Shown one piece after another: positions 45,390-56,249 of a stretch of DNA of 64,000 bases (within the stretch, counting starts at the first letter, position 1; each line of letters begins with the position of its first letter). The notes beneath the pieces are model-generated. The model had not been told where the DNA came from. It saw nothing but the letters and a program-made list of their open reading frames with translations, and did not search any database. The stretch is from Chromatiales bacterium (GTDB lineage Bacteria > Pseudomonadota > Gammaproteobacteria > UBA6429 > Thiohalophilaceae). A program made the position numbers and the translations under genes. The stretch covers positions 62,001 to 126,000 of the forward strand of contig JALSSV010000082.1 of NCBI GenBank assembly GCA_026984045.1. The letters are read 5' to 3'.

Positions 45390-45749
45390 TCACCCACACA
45401 CTTTCCGCTTTTCTCCGGTCACTTTCCTCTGGCCTGCCAGCCGCTGGCGATCCGTCGCATAGGGCTCACAGCCCCGGGCACCTTCGGCGAGGCTGGCGAG
45501 CACGGCCCGCGCCCAGGCTGGCAGATCCTCGTGCAGACGGTAATGGACCCACTGTCCGGCCCGCCGATCCCGAACCAGCCCGGCCTCGCGCAGGGCCGCC
45601 AGATGACGGGATACCTTGGGCTGGCTCTCGTCCAGGGCGTGGGTGAGTTCACAGACGCACAACTCGCCTGCGGCCTGAAGCAGCAGCAGGCAACGCAGGC
45701 GGGTGGGATCGGCCAGCCGTTTCAGCAAGGACACCGGGTCGGAAATCAT
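45390..45749 (-). CDS. arsR: ArsR-family arsenic repressor
   Basis: The 119-aa winged-helix repressor has ADPTRLRCLLLL and the metal loop ELCVCELTHAL, whose Cys-x-Cys binds As(III). The recognition helix is SQPKVSRHLAAL. The tail is longer than in the shortest ArsR proteins and carries extra cysteines (GCEPYA, KVCG). The -10 box is only six bases upstream of the ATG, so the transcript may lack a leader. Confidence 0.94.
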   Translation of the reverse strand: MISDPVSLLKRLADPTRLRCLLLLQAAGELCVCELTHALDESQPKVSRHLAALREAGLVRDRRAGQWVHYRLHEDLPAWARAVLASLAEGARGCEPYATDRQRLAGQRKVTGEKRKVCG

Positions 45750-45755
45750 GGCGCG

Positions 45756-45796
45756 AATATACGCCTGTCCATATATATGGTCAAACATATATTTGA
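45756..45796 (-). promoter_or_regulatory. arsR promoter with operator palindromes
   Basis: On the minus strand TTGACC (45779-45784) and TATATT (45756-45761) are 17 bases apart. CCATATATATGG (45769-45780) is a perfect palindrome within the spacer. TCAAACATATATTTGA (45781-45796) is a second near-palindrome over the -35, a likely ArsR site. Transcription should begin at or next to the ATG. Confidence 0.8.
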
Positions 45797-45810
45797 ACTC
45801 TTTTCGCCGC

Positions 45811-45842
45811 TTGACTCCGTACCGAGGTACGGGGTCCACAAT
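45811..45842 (+). promoter_or_regulatory. Canonical mer promoter/operator
   Basis: TTGACT (45811-45816) and CACAAT (45837-45842) are 20 bases apart. The MerR dyad CCGTAC-CGAG-GTACGG (45818-45833) closely matches the Tn21 merO sequence. The -10 overlaps an ATG at 45841, which rules out that ATG as the merT start. Confidence 0.85.
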
Positions 45843-45873
45843 GGACTCATCGCGCAAAAGAGGAGATCCCGTG

Positions 45874-46227
45874 ATGGCCCTGTTTTCCACTCCCCGCAGT
45901 TCCCTGGTTGGCGGTTTTCTGGCCGCCATCGGCGCCTCGCTGTGCTGTGTCGGCCCCCTGGTACTGGTGAGCCTGGGCATCGGCGGCGCCTGGATCGGCA
46001 CCCTGACCGCGCTGGAGCCATACCGGCCCCTGTTCATCGCCGTCACGCTGCTGTTTTTGTTCCTGGCCTTTCGCAAGCTCTATCTGGTCCCGCGCGTCTG
46101 TGATCCGGATCAGCCCTGCGCCAACCCGGCCACCCTGCGCAACCAGCGGATCCTCTTCTGGGTGGTGAGCGTGGCGCTCATCGCCTTGCTGACGTTTCCG
46201 TATTACGGGGTGTATTTCCTGGAATGA
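45874..46227 (+). CDS. merT: Mercuric transport protein MerT
   Basis: The 117-aa protein (typical MerT length) has three membrane helices, the vicinal cysteines C24-C25 in IGASLCCVGPL and a second pair in RVCDPDQPC. It imports Hg(II) for reduction. AGGAG eight bases upstream supports the ATG at 45874. An in-frame ATG at 45841 lies within the promoter. Confidence 0.94.
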   Translation: MALFSTPRSSLVGGFLAAIGASLCCVGPLVLVSLGIGGAWIGTLTALEPYRPLFIAVTLLFLFLAFRKLYLVPRVCDPDQPCANPATLRNQRILFWVVSVALIALLTFPYYGVYFLE

Positions 46228-46283
46228 AGCCGGGCACGGACACCCACCAATTCCGAATGAATCAATCCCAGGAGGCAATTCAC

Positions 46284-48235
<1,952 letters not shown>

Positions 48236-48321
48236 ACACGCAAGTCACCGTTCCGGGCGTCATTTGCACCCCCCGCGCAGGTGGCGCAAAATCGGCAGGA
48301 CTCCGATATGATGCGACCGCC

Positions 48322-50715
48322 ATGCGCCCTGCCCGTCCCGTTTCCCTCGCGTTCCGCCTGCTGGTCCTGTGGCTGGCCCTGCTCGCCGTCCTGCCGGCGC
48401 AGGCCGAGGATGCCCTCGACACCCGGCAACTGGCCCAGAGCCTGACGCAACACGAGCGGGCGCTGAAGAAACGCCGCCTCGATCTGGACCGGCTCAAGGA
48501 ACTGGCTGGCGAGGTGGCGGCCCTGCGCGGCCAGGCCAAGGCCTGCGTGGATGCGCGCCAGCCGGATGTTGAGAAACTCAAGTCTGACCTGGAAAGCCTG
48601 GGCGAACCCTCGGCCAAGGACTCGCCGGACGTGCGCCGCCAGCGTCTGGACATTCGCCGGCAGCTGGTGGAGGCTGAACGGGAACTGGGCACCTGCAAGG
48701 CCCTGATGCTGCGGGCCGACGATCTGCTCAAGCGCATCAACGAGCGCACCCGTGACGTCCTGGCCCACCAGTTGCTGGCCCGTGGGCCGGACATCGTCAC
48801 CCTGCTCAAGGAAAACTGGAACCAGCCCCCTCAGTGGATCCGCGACACCTTCCACTTCCTGCACAAGTACAGTGGCCTGAATCTTCTCACCCCCCTGCAC
48901 TGGCTGATCCTGATCCTGTCGCTCACTTTCGCCCTGCTCATCGGCTGGCTGATCCGCCGGGCCCTGCTGCACCGGGCCGAGCACAAGGCCTGGCATCACG
49001 AGGAGTTCGCCAGCCGCTTTCTGCATGCCCTGATTGTGACCCTGGCCCATTACACGCCCCATCTGCTCGGCAGTACCGCCGCGGCCATTCTGTTCTACGT
49101 GGTCACCGCGCAGATGCAGCCGATTCCCTTCATCACGGTGATCGCCGTGGGGCTGCCCCCCTTCTTCCTGTTCCTGACCCTGGTGCGCATCGTGCTGGAT
49201 CCCCCGGCCCCCGCCGGCCTGTTCCTCGCCCTGCCCGAAACCCTGGCCCGCCGGCTCGGCCAGCGGCTGAAAATCCTGGCCATCCTCGCCTTCGTCGGCT
49301 ATCTGCTGTTCGCCACCCTGCTGGCCCAGAGCCTGCCGGAACCGGCCATCCTGATCTTCCGCGGGATCTTCGCCGCCATCCTGATCCTGAACCTGATCTG
49401 GGCCATCAGCCTGGTCATGCGTCTGCCCCTGTTCGCCCATCGCCTGTGGCTCAGCGGCCTGGTGCACCTGTCACTGATCGCCGCCCTGATCATCGAATGG
49501 ATGGGCTATCGCAACCTGGCCCTGACCCTGGCCCGCGACGTGATCGGCTCGCTGCTGGCCTTCGGCGTCATCCTGCTGCTGTTGCGCCTGCTGCGCGACT
49601 TCTACGACATCCTCGAATCGGGCACCAGCCCCTGGAGCTACCGCATCCACCGGGTGATGGGCATCAAGGAGACCCGCAAGATCCCGGGGCTCATCTGGCT
49701 GCGTTTCCTCACCGGCCTGGCCATCTGGGCCGGACTGGGCTACGTGCTGCTGCTGGTGTGGGACGTCTCCGACACCATCCTGCTGCAGATCCATACCCTG
49801 CTCACCCAGGGCTTCACCCTGGGCAATCTGACCATCGTGCCGGTAAAACTGGGCGCGGCGCTGCTGACCATCGCCTTGATCATCCTGTTCGGTGGCTGGG
49901 TGCGCAACCGCCTGGAGAACCGCTGGCTGAAGAAGACCGACATGGATCGCGGCGCCCGCGAGGCCCTGGTGACCATCACCGGCTATGTGTTCGTGGCCCT
50001 GGCCTTCTTCATCGGCCTGAGCGTGGCCGGCTTCGAGTTCCAGAACCTGGCGATCATCGCCGGCGCCCTCTCGGTGGGCATCGGTTTCGGCCTGCAGAAC
50101 ATCGTCAACAATTTCATCTCCGGCCTGATTCTGCTCTTCGAGCGGCCCATCAAGACCGGCGACTGGGTGGTGGTGGGCAACACCGAAGGCTACGTGAAGC
50201 GGATCCGGATCCGCTCCACCCGGATCCAGACCTTCGACCGGGCCGACGTGATCGTGCCCAACTCGGAACTCATCTCCAGCCAGGTGACCAACTGGATGTT
50301 GCGTGACGAACGGGGCCGTCTGCGCCTGCCGGTGGGCGTGGCCTACGGCAGCGACACGGCCAGGGTGAAGGAAATCCTCGAGCGGATCGCCAGCGAACAT
50401 CCCCAGGTGGTCAACGACGGCAGCCTGCCGAAACCCTACGTGCTGTTCCGTGGCTTCGGCGACAGTTCACTCGATTTCGAACTGCGCGCCTATATCCGCA
50501 ACGTGGATCATCGCCTGCGGGTCATCAGCGATCTCAACTTCGCCATCGACGCGGCCTTCCGCGAGGCCGGGATCGAAATCCCCTTCCCCCAGCGGGACGT
50601 GCACATCCGGGACATGCCCGGCGCGCCGGCGAAACCGGCGCAGGGGCACGGAACGACGACTGCAGGGATGCCGGAGGTAGAGCGACGCAGGAAGCCGAAG
50701 CCGAGTGACGAGTGA
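48322..50715 (+). CDS. Large MscS-family mechanosensitive channel
   Basis: The 797-aa membrane protein has a signal peptide, a periplasmic coiled-coil part (residues 25-150, ALKKRRLDLDRLKELAG), many membrane helices and a C-terminal MscS core (GALSVGIGFGLQNIVNNFISG; VNFLIERPI-like ILLFERPIKTGDWV; DVIVPNSELIS). This is the MscK/MscM-type architecture, which opens under membrane tension during osmotic downshock. The tail is Lys/Arg-rich. It follows merA by 86 bases and is not obviously metal related. Confidence 0.92.
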   Translation: MRPARPVSLAFRLLVLWLALLAVLPAQAEDALDTRQLAQSLTQHERALKKRRLDLDRLKELAGEVAALRGQAKACVDARQPDVEKLKSDLESLGEPSAKDSPDVRRQRLDIRRQLVEAERELGTCKALMLRADDLLKRINERTRDVLAHQLLARGPDIVTLLKENWNQPPQWIRDTFHFLHKYSGLNLLTPLHWLILILSLTFALLIGWLIRRALLHRAEHKAWHHEEFASRFLHALIVTLAHYTPHLLGSTAAAILFYVVTAQMQPIPFITVIAVGLPPFFLFLTLVRIVLDPPAPAGLFLALPETLARRLGQRLKILAILAFVGYLLFATLLAQSLPEPAILIFRGIFAAILILNLIWAISLVMRLPLFAHRLWLSGLVHLSLIAALIIEWMGYRNLALTLARDVIGSLLAFGVILLLLRLLRDFYDILESGTSPWSYRIHRVMGIKETRKIPGLIWLRFLTGLAIWAGLGYVLLLVWDVSDTILLQIHTLLTQGFTLGNLTIVPVKLGAALLTIALIILFGGWVRNRLENRWLKKTDMDRGAREALVTITGYVFVALAFFIGLSVAGFEFQNLAIIAGALSVGIGFGLQNIVNNFISGLILLFERPIKTGDWVVVGNTEGYVKRIRIRSTRIQTFDRADVIVPNSELISSQVTNWMLRDERGRLRLPVGVAYGSDTARVKEILERIASEHPQVVNDGSLPKPYVLFRGFGDSSLDFELRAYIRNVDHRLRVISDLNFAIDAAFREAGIEIPFPQRDVHIRDMPGAPAKPAQGHGTTTAGMPEVERRRKPKPSDE

Positions 50716-50766
50716 CGAGGTGCCACGGATGGCGAATCCGCAAGCCCGCCTGTTGCGTATATCCAG

Positions 50767-51246
50767 ATGATGAAGAGAATCCTCCTGTTGCTGTGGATCG
50801 TCTTGCCCGTGCAGGCAGCGCCGTTGCCCCCCTGGAGCCTGGGTTACGATCCGGCCCGGGATCCGGCCGCGGACGGGCGCGAGGCGATCGCGCTGGCGAA
50901 GGCCAGCGATCGTTACGTGCTCATCGAGCTGGGCGGGGACTGGTGCGTGTGGTGCCGCAAGCTGGATCGCTTCCTGGAGGCGAACCCGGATCTGCGCGCG
51001 CGGCTGCACCGCCAGTTCGTGCTGCTGAAGGTGAACGTGAGCGAAGAGAACGACAACGCCGACTTTCTCGCCGGCCTGCCCCGCTTCGCCGGCTATCCCC
51101 ATGCCTTCGTGGCCGACGGCGAGGGCCGGATTCGGCAATCGCAGGACCCCAGCGAATGGCTGGAAGATGGCCGCTACTCGCGCACCCGCTTTCGCGCCTT
51201 CCTCGACCGCTGGAGAACCGATGCGCAAACCGCGTCCCGCCCCTGA
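50767..51246 (+). CDS. Exported thioredoxin-like protein (CVWC)
   Basis: The 159-aa product has a signal peptide (ILLLLWIVLPVQA) and a thioredoxin-fold core with GGDWCVWCRKLDRF and VNVSEENDNADFL, and ends with a GYPHAFV cis-Pro segment. It resembles the DUF255/thioredoxin_7 group. It overlaps the next gene by 26 bases and probably serves the oxidoreductase set. Confidence 0.85.
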   Translation: MMKRILLLLWIVLPVQAAPLPPWSLGYDPARDPAADGREAIALAKASDRYVLIELGGDWCVWCRKLDRFLEANPDLRARLHRQFVLLKVNVSEENDNADFLAGLPRFAGYPHAFVADGEGRIRQSQDPSEWLEDGRYSRTRFRAFLDRWRTDAQTASRP

Positions 51247-51844
51247 TCCCCGTCCGCCGGCAGCCTTCCGCGCGGCCCATGCCGCCTGGCAGGCCCAGCC
51301 GGTCTCGCGGCGGCGTTTCCTCAAGGGCACCGGCGCCCTGCTCTCGGGTCTGATGCTGCCCTGGCTGCCGGGGGACCTCGCCGCCGAACCCGGGCGGAAC
51401 GTGCCTGCCGATCCCGTCTGGGCCACCCTCGCCGCGGTTCAGGAACACCTGTTTCCGGACGATGGCCAGGGCCCCGGTGCCCGGCGGATCCGTGCCGCCG
51501 CCTACCTGCACCAGGCCATGGCCCTGCCCCGCTTTCCGCCCGCCGAGCGGGACTTCCTCCTGCAGGGACCCGTCTGGCTCGACGACCTGGCCCGAGAGCG
51601 TCATGGTGTCCCGTTCCCGGTGCTGGATTCCGATCGACGGGAGTCCCTGCTGCGGGACGTGGCCCGCAGCGAGGCCGGCGAGAACTGGCTGTCCCTCGTG
51701 CTGCTGTACCTCTTCGAGGCGCTGCTCACCGCGCCCGTCTATGGCGGCAACCCCGATGGCATTGGCTGGCAGTGGCTGGCGCACAACCCCGGCTTTCCCC
51801 TGCCCACCGCCGCCAATACCTATGACCGGATCCTGAAGAAATGA
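51221..51844 (+). CDS. GluDH-gamma-like (gluconate 2-dehydrogenase subunit 3) protein
   Basis: The 207-aa protein has a twin-arginine signal (SRRRFLKGTGALLSGLML) and matches gluconate 2-dehydrogenase subunit 3 (VQEHLFPDD, LYLFEALLTAPVYGGNPDGIGWQWL). This small subunit usually accompanies a GMC flavoprotein and helps its export. Here the flavoprotein is encoded immediately downstream with an ATGA overlap. The ATG at 51221 lies inside the preceding gene's end. Confidence 0.85.
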   Translation: MRKPRPAPDPRPPAAFRAAHAAWQAQPVSRRRFLKGTGALLSGLMLPWLPGDLAAEPGRNVPADPVWATLAAVQEHLFPDDGQGPGARRIRAAAYLHQAMALPRFPPAERDFLLQGPVWLDDLARERHGVPFPVLDSDRRESLLRDVARSEAGENWLSLVLLYLFEALLTAPVYGGNPDGIGWQWLAHNPGFPLPTAANTYDRILKK

Positions 51845-53514
51845 CCATCGACTTCGACGTGTGCATCGTGGGCAGCGGCGCCGGCGCCGCGCCGGTGGCC
51901 TGGCAACTGGCCCGCGCCGGCCATGAGGTCCTGGTGCTGGAAAAGGGCCCCTGGCTCACCGAGCAGGACTTCTGCAAGGACGAGCTGGCCTGCTGCCGGC
52001 GCAGCGCCTACACCCCGGATCTGGCCGACGAACAGCACGTGATCGAAGAACCGGTCGACGACGGCTGGCAGGCCACGCCCACCCGCGAATCGGGCTGGGA
52101 CTTCTGGAACGGCAACGTGGTGGGGGGATCTTCCAACTTCATGAGCGGCTATTTCTATCGGCTCAAGCCGGTGGACTTCCGCCTGCGCAGCGAATTCGGT
52201 CCCATCGACGGCGCCAACGTCGCCGACTGGCCCATCACCTATGAAGAACTCGAACCCTGGTACACCCTGGTGGAACAGGTGGTGGGGATCTCCGGCCGGG
52301 TGGTGAAGCACCGCTTCCTGGAACCGCGCTCCACACCCGACTTCCGTCATCCGCCGCTGCGAGAGAACGTCATCAGCCAGTGGATCGATGCCGCCTGCGA
52401 ACGTCTCGGCTGGCAGGCCCTGCCCACGCCGCGGGCCATCCTCTCCCGGCCGGCCCATGACCGCAACAGCTGTTCCTATTCGGTCTTCTGCGGCAGCTAC
52501 GGCTGCAGCACCGGCGCCAAGAGTTCGGCCCGCGCGGCCCTGCTGGATCAGGCCGTTGCCACCGGTCGCTGCCACATCCGGCCCCATGCCAAGGTCAACC
52601 GCCTGCTCTCGGACAGCCAGGGCCGGGTGATCGCCGCCGCCTATGCCGACCGCGAGGGCCGGACTCGGCAGGTGCACGCGAAGATCTTCGTGGTCGCCTG
52701 TCAGGCCATCGAAACCGCCCGCCTGCTGCTGGCCTCGCCCGGGCCCCGGCATCCCCGTGGCCTGGGCAACAATCACGGCCAGGTGGGCCGCAACCTGCTG
52801 TTCTCCGCCGGCGGCAGCGGCCAGGGCCACTTCCCCTACGCTGCGCTGGCGCCCGATCAGGCCGCGGCCCTGCGCGAGCGCGGCCCCTTCGTCAATCGCG
52901 GCTTGCAGGAATGGTATGTGATCGACGATCCGCGTCTCGGCCGCCTCAAGGGCGGCACCATCGACTTCCTGTTCCGTCATCCCAACCCCATCCCCCGCGC
53001 CGATCCCCTCAAGTGGGACGATAGCGGACGGCTCGTATGGGGGGCGCCGCTCAAGCAACGCCTGCATCGGGCCTTCACCGCCGGTCGCGATCTGCGCTAC
53101 GAGGTCTTCGTGGACTGGCTACCCACCGACGACTGCTTCGTGCAACTCGACAACACGGTGAAGGACAAGTGGGGCATGCCGGTGGCACGGGTGCGTGTGG
53201 GCTTCCACCCGCACGATCTGCGCGTGGGCGAGCATCTCTCGGAACGGGCCAAGACGGTCCTGCGCGAGATGGGCGCACGGGACGTGCACGGCGGCGTCAG
53301 CGGTGATCCGCCCACCAACCTGGTGGCCGGCGGTTGCCGCTTCGGCACCGACCCCGCGCACTCGGTGCTCGATCCCGATTGCCGCGTGCACGACGCGCCC
53401 AATCTCTACGTGAGCGACGGCAGCTTCATGCCCACCGGCGGCAGCGTCCCCTACACCTGGACCATCTACGCCAACGCCTTCCGGGTGGGGCAGAAGATTG
53501 TGGATGAATTGTGA
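51841..53514 (+). CDS. GMC-family flavoprotein oxidoreductase
   Basis: The 557-aa FAD enzyme has a Rossmann start (DFDVCIVGSGAGAAPVAWQL), NGNVVGGSSNFMSGYFYR, and a C-terminal YTWTIYANAFRVG. It resembles the flavin subunit of gluconate-type sugar or alcohol dehydrogenases. The usual HxMGTCRMG motif reads VAGGCRFGTDP, so one conserved His is absent. Substrate unknown. There is no signal peptide, so export would be with the subunit-3 partner through Tat. Confidence 0.85.
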   Translation: MTIDFDVCIVGSGAGAAPVAWQLARAGHEVLVLEKGPWLTEQDFCKDELACCRRSAYTPDLADEQHVIEEPVDDGWQATPTRESGWDFWNGNVVGGSSNFMSGYFYRLKPVDFRLRSEFGPIDGANVADWPITYEELEPWYTLVEQVVGISGRVVKHRFLEPRSTPDFRHPPLRENVISQWIDAACERLGWQALPTPRAILSRPAHDRNSCSYSVFCGSYGCSTGAKSSARAALLDQAVATGRCHIRPHAKVNRLLSDSQGRVIAAAYADREGRTRQVHAKIFVVACQAIETARLLLASPGPRHPRGLGNNHGQVGRNLLFSAGGSGQGHFPYAALAPDQAAALRERGPFVNRGLQEWYVIDDPRLGRLKGGTIDFLFRHPNPIPRADPLKWDDSGRLVWGAPLKQRLHRAFTAGRDLRYEVFVDWLPTDDCFVQLDNTVKDKWGMPVARVRVGFHPHDLRVGEHLSERAKTVLREMGARDVHGGVSGDPPTNLVAGGCRFGTDPAHSVLDPDCRVHDAPNLYVSDGSFMPTGGSVPYTWTIYANAFRVGQKIVDEL

Positions 53515-53549
53515 TCGCGGATGATCGATTGGAACCCAGGGCGGTATCT

Positions 53550-53573
53550 GCAGGAGCGGCGCCCTCGCCGCGA
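53550..53573. repeat. REP-like unit, third copy
   Basis: GCAGGAGCGGCGCCCTCGCC at the start of this interval matches the inverted pair near 17926-18046. It lies between convergent genes. Confidence 0.65.
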
Positions 53574-53586
53574 CCGCCCCCGAACC

Positions 53587-54027
53587 TCACACCACTCGCA
53601 CCGCAAGCACGTCGCAACCCGCGGTCTGGATCACCCCGCAGACGGTGGTGCCCAGCACGCCCACAATCCCGTGGGCGCCGGTGGCGCCGAGCAGGATGAG
53701 ATCGACCTGCTGCGCCTCGGCATAGTTGACGATCTCCTGGCGCGGGCCGCGATCGCTGAACACCACGTCCCATTTCACGTCGGTGATGCCTACCCGTTCG
53801 GCAAAGGCCTGCAGGGAGTGCATCGCCCGCTCGGTGATGTAGGTCTTGGGATCCACGTCTTCCGGGCCCACCCATTCCACCGGCAGATCTTCCGGAAAGC
53901 CTTCCACCACGTGCAGCAGGATCAGTTCGGCCTGGTTCTGTTCGGCCAGCAACTGGCCACGCCGGGCCGCGTGCTCACTGCCCGGCGAGAAATCGGTGGC
54001 GACGAGGATCTTGTGATAGGCTTGCAT
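53587..54027 (-). CDS. Universal stress protein UspA family (1)
   Basis: The 146-aa protein starts HKILVATDFSPGSEHAARRG and has a near-consensus ATP loop (GATGAHGIVGVLGTTV) with one fewer residue than G-x2-G-x9-G. It therefore probably binds ATP. AAGGAG precedes the ATG at 54027. It is divergent from the nuclease gene. Confidence 0.92.
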   Translation of the reverse strand: MQAYHKILVATDFSPGSEHAARRGQLLAEQNQAELILLHVVEGFPEDLPVEWVGPEDVDPKTYITERAMHSLQAFAERVGITDVKWDVVFSDRGPRQEIVNYAEAQQVDLILLGATGAHGIVGVLGTTVCGVIQTAGCDVLAVRVV

Positions 54028-54109
54028 GAGGCGACTCCTTCGTGCGGTGACCGCCAACAAGGATAACGCCCCGCGAAGAAAAACCCCAGCGTGGAACCCG
54101 AAGCGCGGC

Positions 54110-55528
54110 ATGAAACTCTCCCATCACGGCGCCTGCGGTGAAGTCACCGGTTCCTGCCATCTGCTCGAGGTGGGCGGGCGCCGGGTGCTGATCGACTGCG
54201 GCCTGTTCCAGGGCACCCCGGCCGACGAGGAACGCAATCGCGATCCCTTCCCCTTCGATCCGAAAGGCATCGATGCGGTGGTACTCAGCCACGCCCACAT
54301 CGATCACAGCGGCCGCCTGCCCCTGCTGGTGCGGCGCGGCTTCCGCGGCACCATCCACACCCAGCAGGCCAGCATCGATCTGTGCGAGATCATGCTCAAG
54401 GATGCGGCCTACCTCCACGAGAAGGACGCCGAGTGGGCCAACCGCAAGCGGGAACGCCGCGGCCAGCCAGCCGTGGAACCGCTGTATACCCGACAGGATG
54501 CCGAGGCCACGCTGGGCCTGTTCGTCGGCCACCGCTACGGCAAGTTCTTCGACGTGGTGCCCGGCGTGCGGGTGCGCCTGCACGAGGCCGGACACATTCT
54601 CGGCTCGGCCATCGTGGAACTCCGGCTCAGGGAAGGCGAACTGCAGCGCACCCTGGTCTTCACCGGGGATCTGGGCCATGCCGGCACGCCGCTGCTGCGC
54701 TTTCCGGCCCGCCTGCACGAAGCCGATCTGGTGATCATGGAAAGCACCTATGGCGATCGCTGCCATCGCGACTGGGCCGCCACCTGGGCCGAGTTCGGCG
54801 AGGTGCTCCACGAGGCCCGCCGCTCCCGGGGCAACATCCTGATGCCGGCCTTCGCCGTGGATCGCACCCAGGAACTGCTGTTCGCCATGTCGCGCCACGT
54901 GGACGACTGGAATCTCGACCACTGGCACATCTTCGTCGACAGCCCGATGGCCATCCGGGTCACCAGCGTGTATCTGAAATACCTGGATCTGCTCTACGAA
55001 AAGGCCGCCCGGGAACTGGTGGACGCGGCCACCGGCCCCCTCCTGCCCCACATCCGCTTCACCATGACCTCGGAAGAGTCCATGGCCATCAACCGGATCC
55101 GCAGCGGGGCCTTGATCATCGCCGGCAGCGGCATGTGCACCGGCGGGCGCATCCTGCATCACCTCAAGCACAATGTCTGGCGGCCCGAGACCCACGTGAT
55201 CATCGTCGGCTTCCAGGCCGAAGGCACCCTCGGCCGGGCGCTGGTGGACGGCGCCGATCACATTCGCCTGTGGGGGGAGAAGGTGGTGGTGAAGGCGAAG
55301 ATCCATACCATCGGCGGCCTCTCATCCCACGCGGATCAGGCCGGGCTGCGCAACTGGTATCGGGAATTCCGTTCGCGTCCGCCGGTGGTGCTGGTGCACG
55401 GGGAGCCACCGGCCCTGCTGGCGCTGGCCAACGTACTGCGCAAGGAGAACGCCACCCACGTGTGGATGGCCCGGCCCGGCATGCGATTCGACCTTGGGGA
55501 TCTTCCTGTCCCGTCCGGTACGCGATAG
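54110..55528 (+). CDS. MBL-fold beta-CASP RNA-processing nuclease
   Basis: The 472-aa metalloprotein has the metallo-beta-lactamase motifs VLSHAHIDHSGRL, EAGHILGSA and TGDL, then a beta-CASP segment and a C-terminal RMMBL motif (GGLSSHADQAGLRNW). This is the architecture of CPSF73/RNase-J-like RNA nucleases and their bacterial relatives. Two zinc ions are expected. No strong ribosome binding site precedes 54110. Confidence 0.9.
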   Translation: MKLSHHGACGEVTGSCHLLEVGGRRVLIDCGLFQGTPADEERNRDPFPFDPKGIDAVVLSHAHIDHSGRLPLLVRRGFRGTIHTQQASIDLCEIMLKDAAYLHEKDAEWANRKRERRGQPAVEPLYTRQDAEATLGLFVGHRYGKFFDVVPGVRVRLHEAGHILGSAIVELRLREGELQRTLVFTGDLGHAGTPLLRFPARLHEADLVIMESTYGDRCHRDWAATWAEFGEVLHEARRSRGNILMPAFAVDRTQELLFAMSRHVDDWNLDHWHIFVDSPMAIRVTSVYLKYLDLLYEKAARELVDAATGPLLPHIRFTMTSEESMAINRIRSGALIIAGSGMCTGGRILHHLKHNVWRPETHVIIVGFQAEGTLGRALVDGADHIRLWGEKVVVKAKIHTIGGLSSHADQAGLRNWYREFRSRPPVVLVHGEPPALLALANVLRKENATHVWMARPGMRFDLGDLPVPSGTR

Positions 55529-55624
55529 CGGTTTCGAATTCCCGAACATTTCGGCCGTTGGTCCAGCATCAGCGACGCGCTTGAGCCGGCCTGCCTCTGC
55601 GCCATCCCTGCTCCGGGATTTGAC

Positions 55625-55936
55625 CTACACGCTTTCGGCCTTGCCCACCTGACGGTTGTCCAGTTCGGCGGCCGGCTCCAGCAGCCACAGACCGAGACGG
55701 TCCCGATCCACATAGACCACGTAACCTTTCAGATGGCGTTTGTTCCAGAGCCCTTCCTTGCTCTCGGGCAGGACCACGTCCACCAGCGCCCCCTGGGGAA
55801 AGGGCGAGCCGTTCAGGCGCAGGGCCATGCCTTCGCGGCTGATGTCGTGCACCTGGGCATCGGCGGTACCGTAGCGGGGATTGCTGAGGATGACGTCGAA
55901 GTGATCGTTGCGCCGGGGGAAATAACGATGCTCCAT
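55625..55936 (-). CDS. PilZ-domain protein
   Basis: The 103-aa cytosolic protein begins MEHRYFPRR, and has the PilZ signature RR-x-FDVILSNPRYGTADAQVHDISREGMAL (c-di-GMP binding RxxxR and D/NxSxxG). It probably reads cyclic-di-GMP. It starts one base after the DUF2934 gene stop and is likely cotranscribed with it. Confidence 0.88.
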   Translation of the reverse strand: MEHRYFPRRNDHFDVILSNPRYGTADAQVHDISREGMALRLNGSPFPQGALVDVVLPESKEGLWNKRHLKGYVVYVDRDRLGLWLLEPAAELDNRQVGKAESV

Positions 55937-55937
55937 G

Positions 55938-56249
55938 TCATGATTCCTCCTGCTCGAGCAGACGATCCACCAGCACTTCTGCCTGCAGCCAGTCGTCCAG
56001 CGGCGAGCCCCCGACGAAACCCCGCTGTTCGGCGATGAAATAGGCGGTTTCGGCGATCATGCGCCGCCGGTGTTCCGGATCGATCTTCTGCAGGGAGGGA
56101 TTGGAGGTGGCGGCTTCGACGCTTCGGGCAGACGTCTTCTTTCTGGCCGTTTTCTTGCTGGCGGATTTCTTGCGGCGGGACTTCTTCTTGCTGGCAGACT
56201 TCTTCGCGGGGGACTTCTTGGCCGCAGCGGCCAGAGGGGGCTTGCTCAT
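55938..56249 (-). CDS. DUF2934 protein with Lys/Ala-rich histone-like tail
   Basis: The 103-aa product has an N-terminal half with repeated Lys, Ala and Ser (AAKKSPAKKSASKKKSRRKK) like histone H1 or AlgP tails, and a C-terminal DUF2934 segment (PEHRRRMIAETAYFIAEQRG ending in DWLQAEVLVD). The basic tail should bind DNA or polyphosphate. The function of DUF2934 is unknown. Confidence 0.85.
   Translation of the reverse strand: MSKPPLAAAAKKSPAKKSASKKKSRRKKSASKKTARKKTSARSVEAATSNPSLQKIDPEHRRRMIAETAYFIAEQRGFVGGSPLDDWLQAEVLVDRLLEQEES

Noticed and set aside
45841-45873. Upstream ATG for merT at 45841
   Set aside because: It overlaps the -10 of the mer promoter, so it would not be in the transcript; ATG 45874 has a good ribosome binding site.
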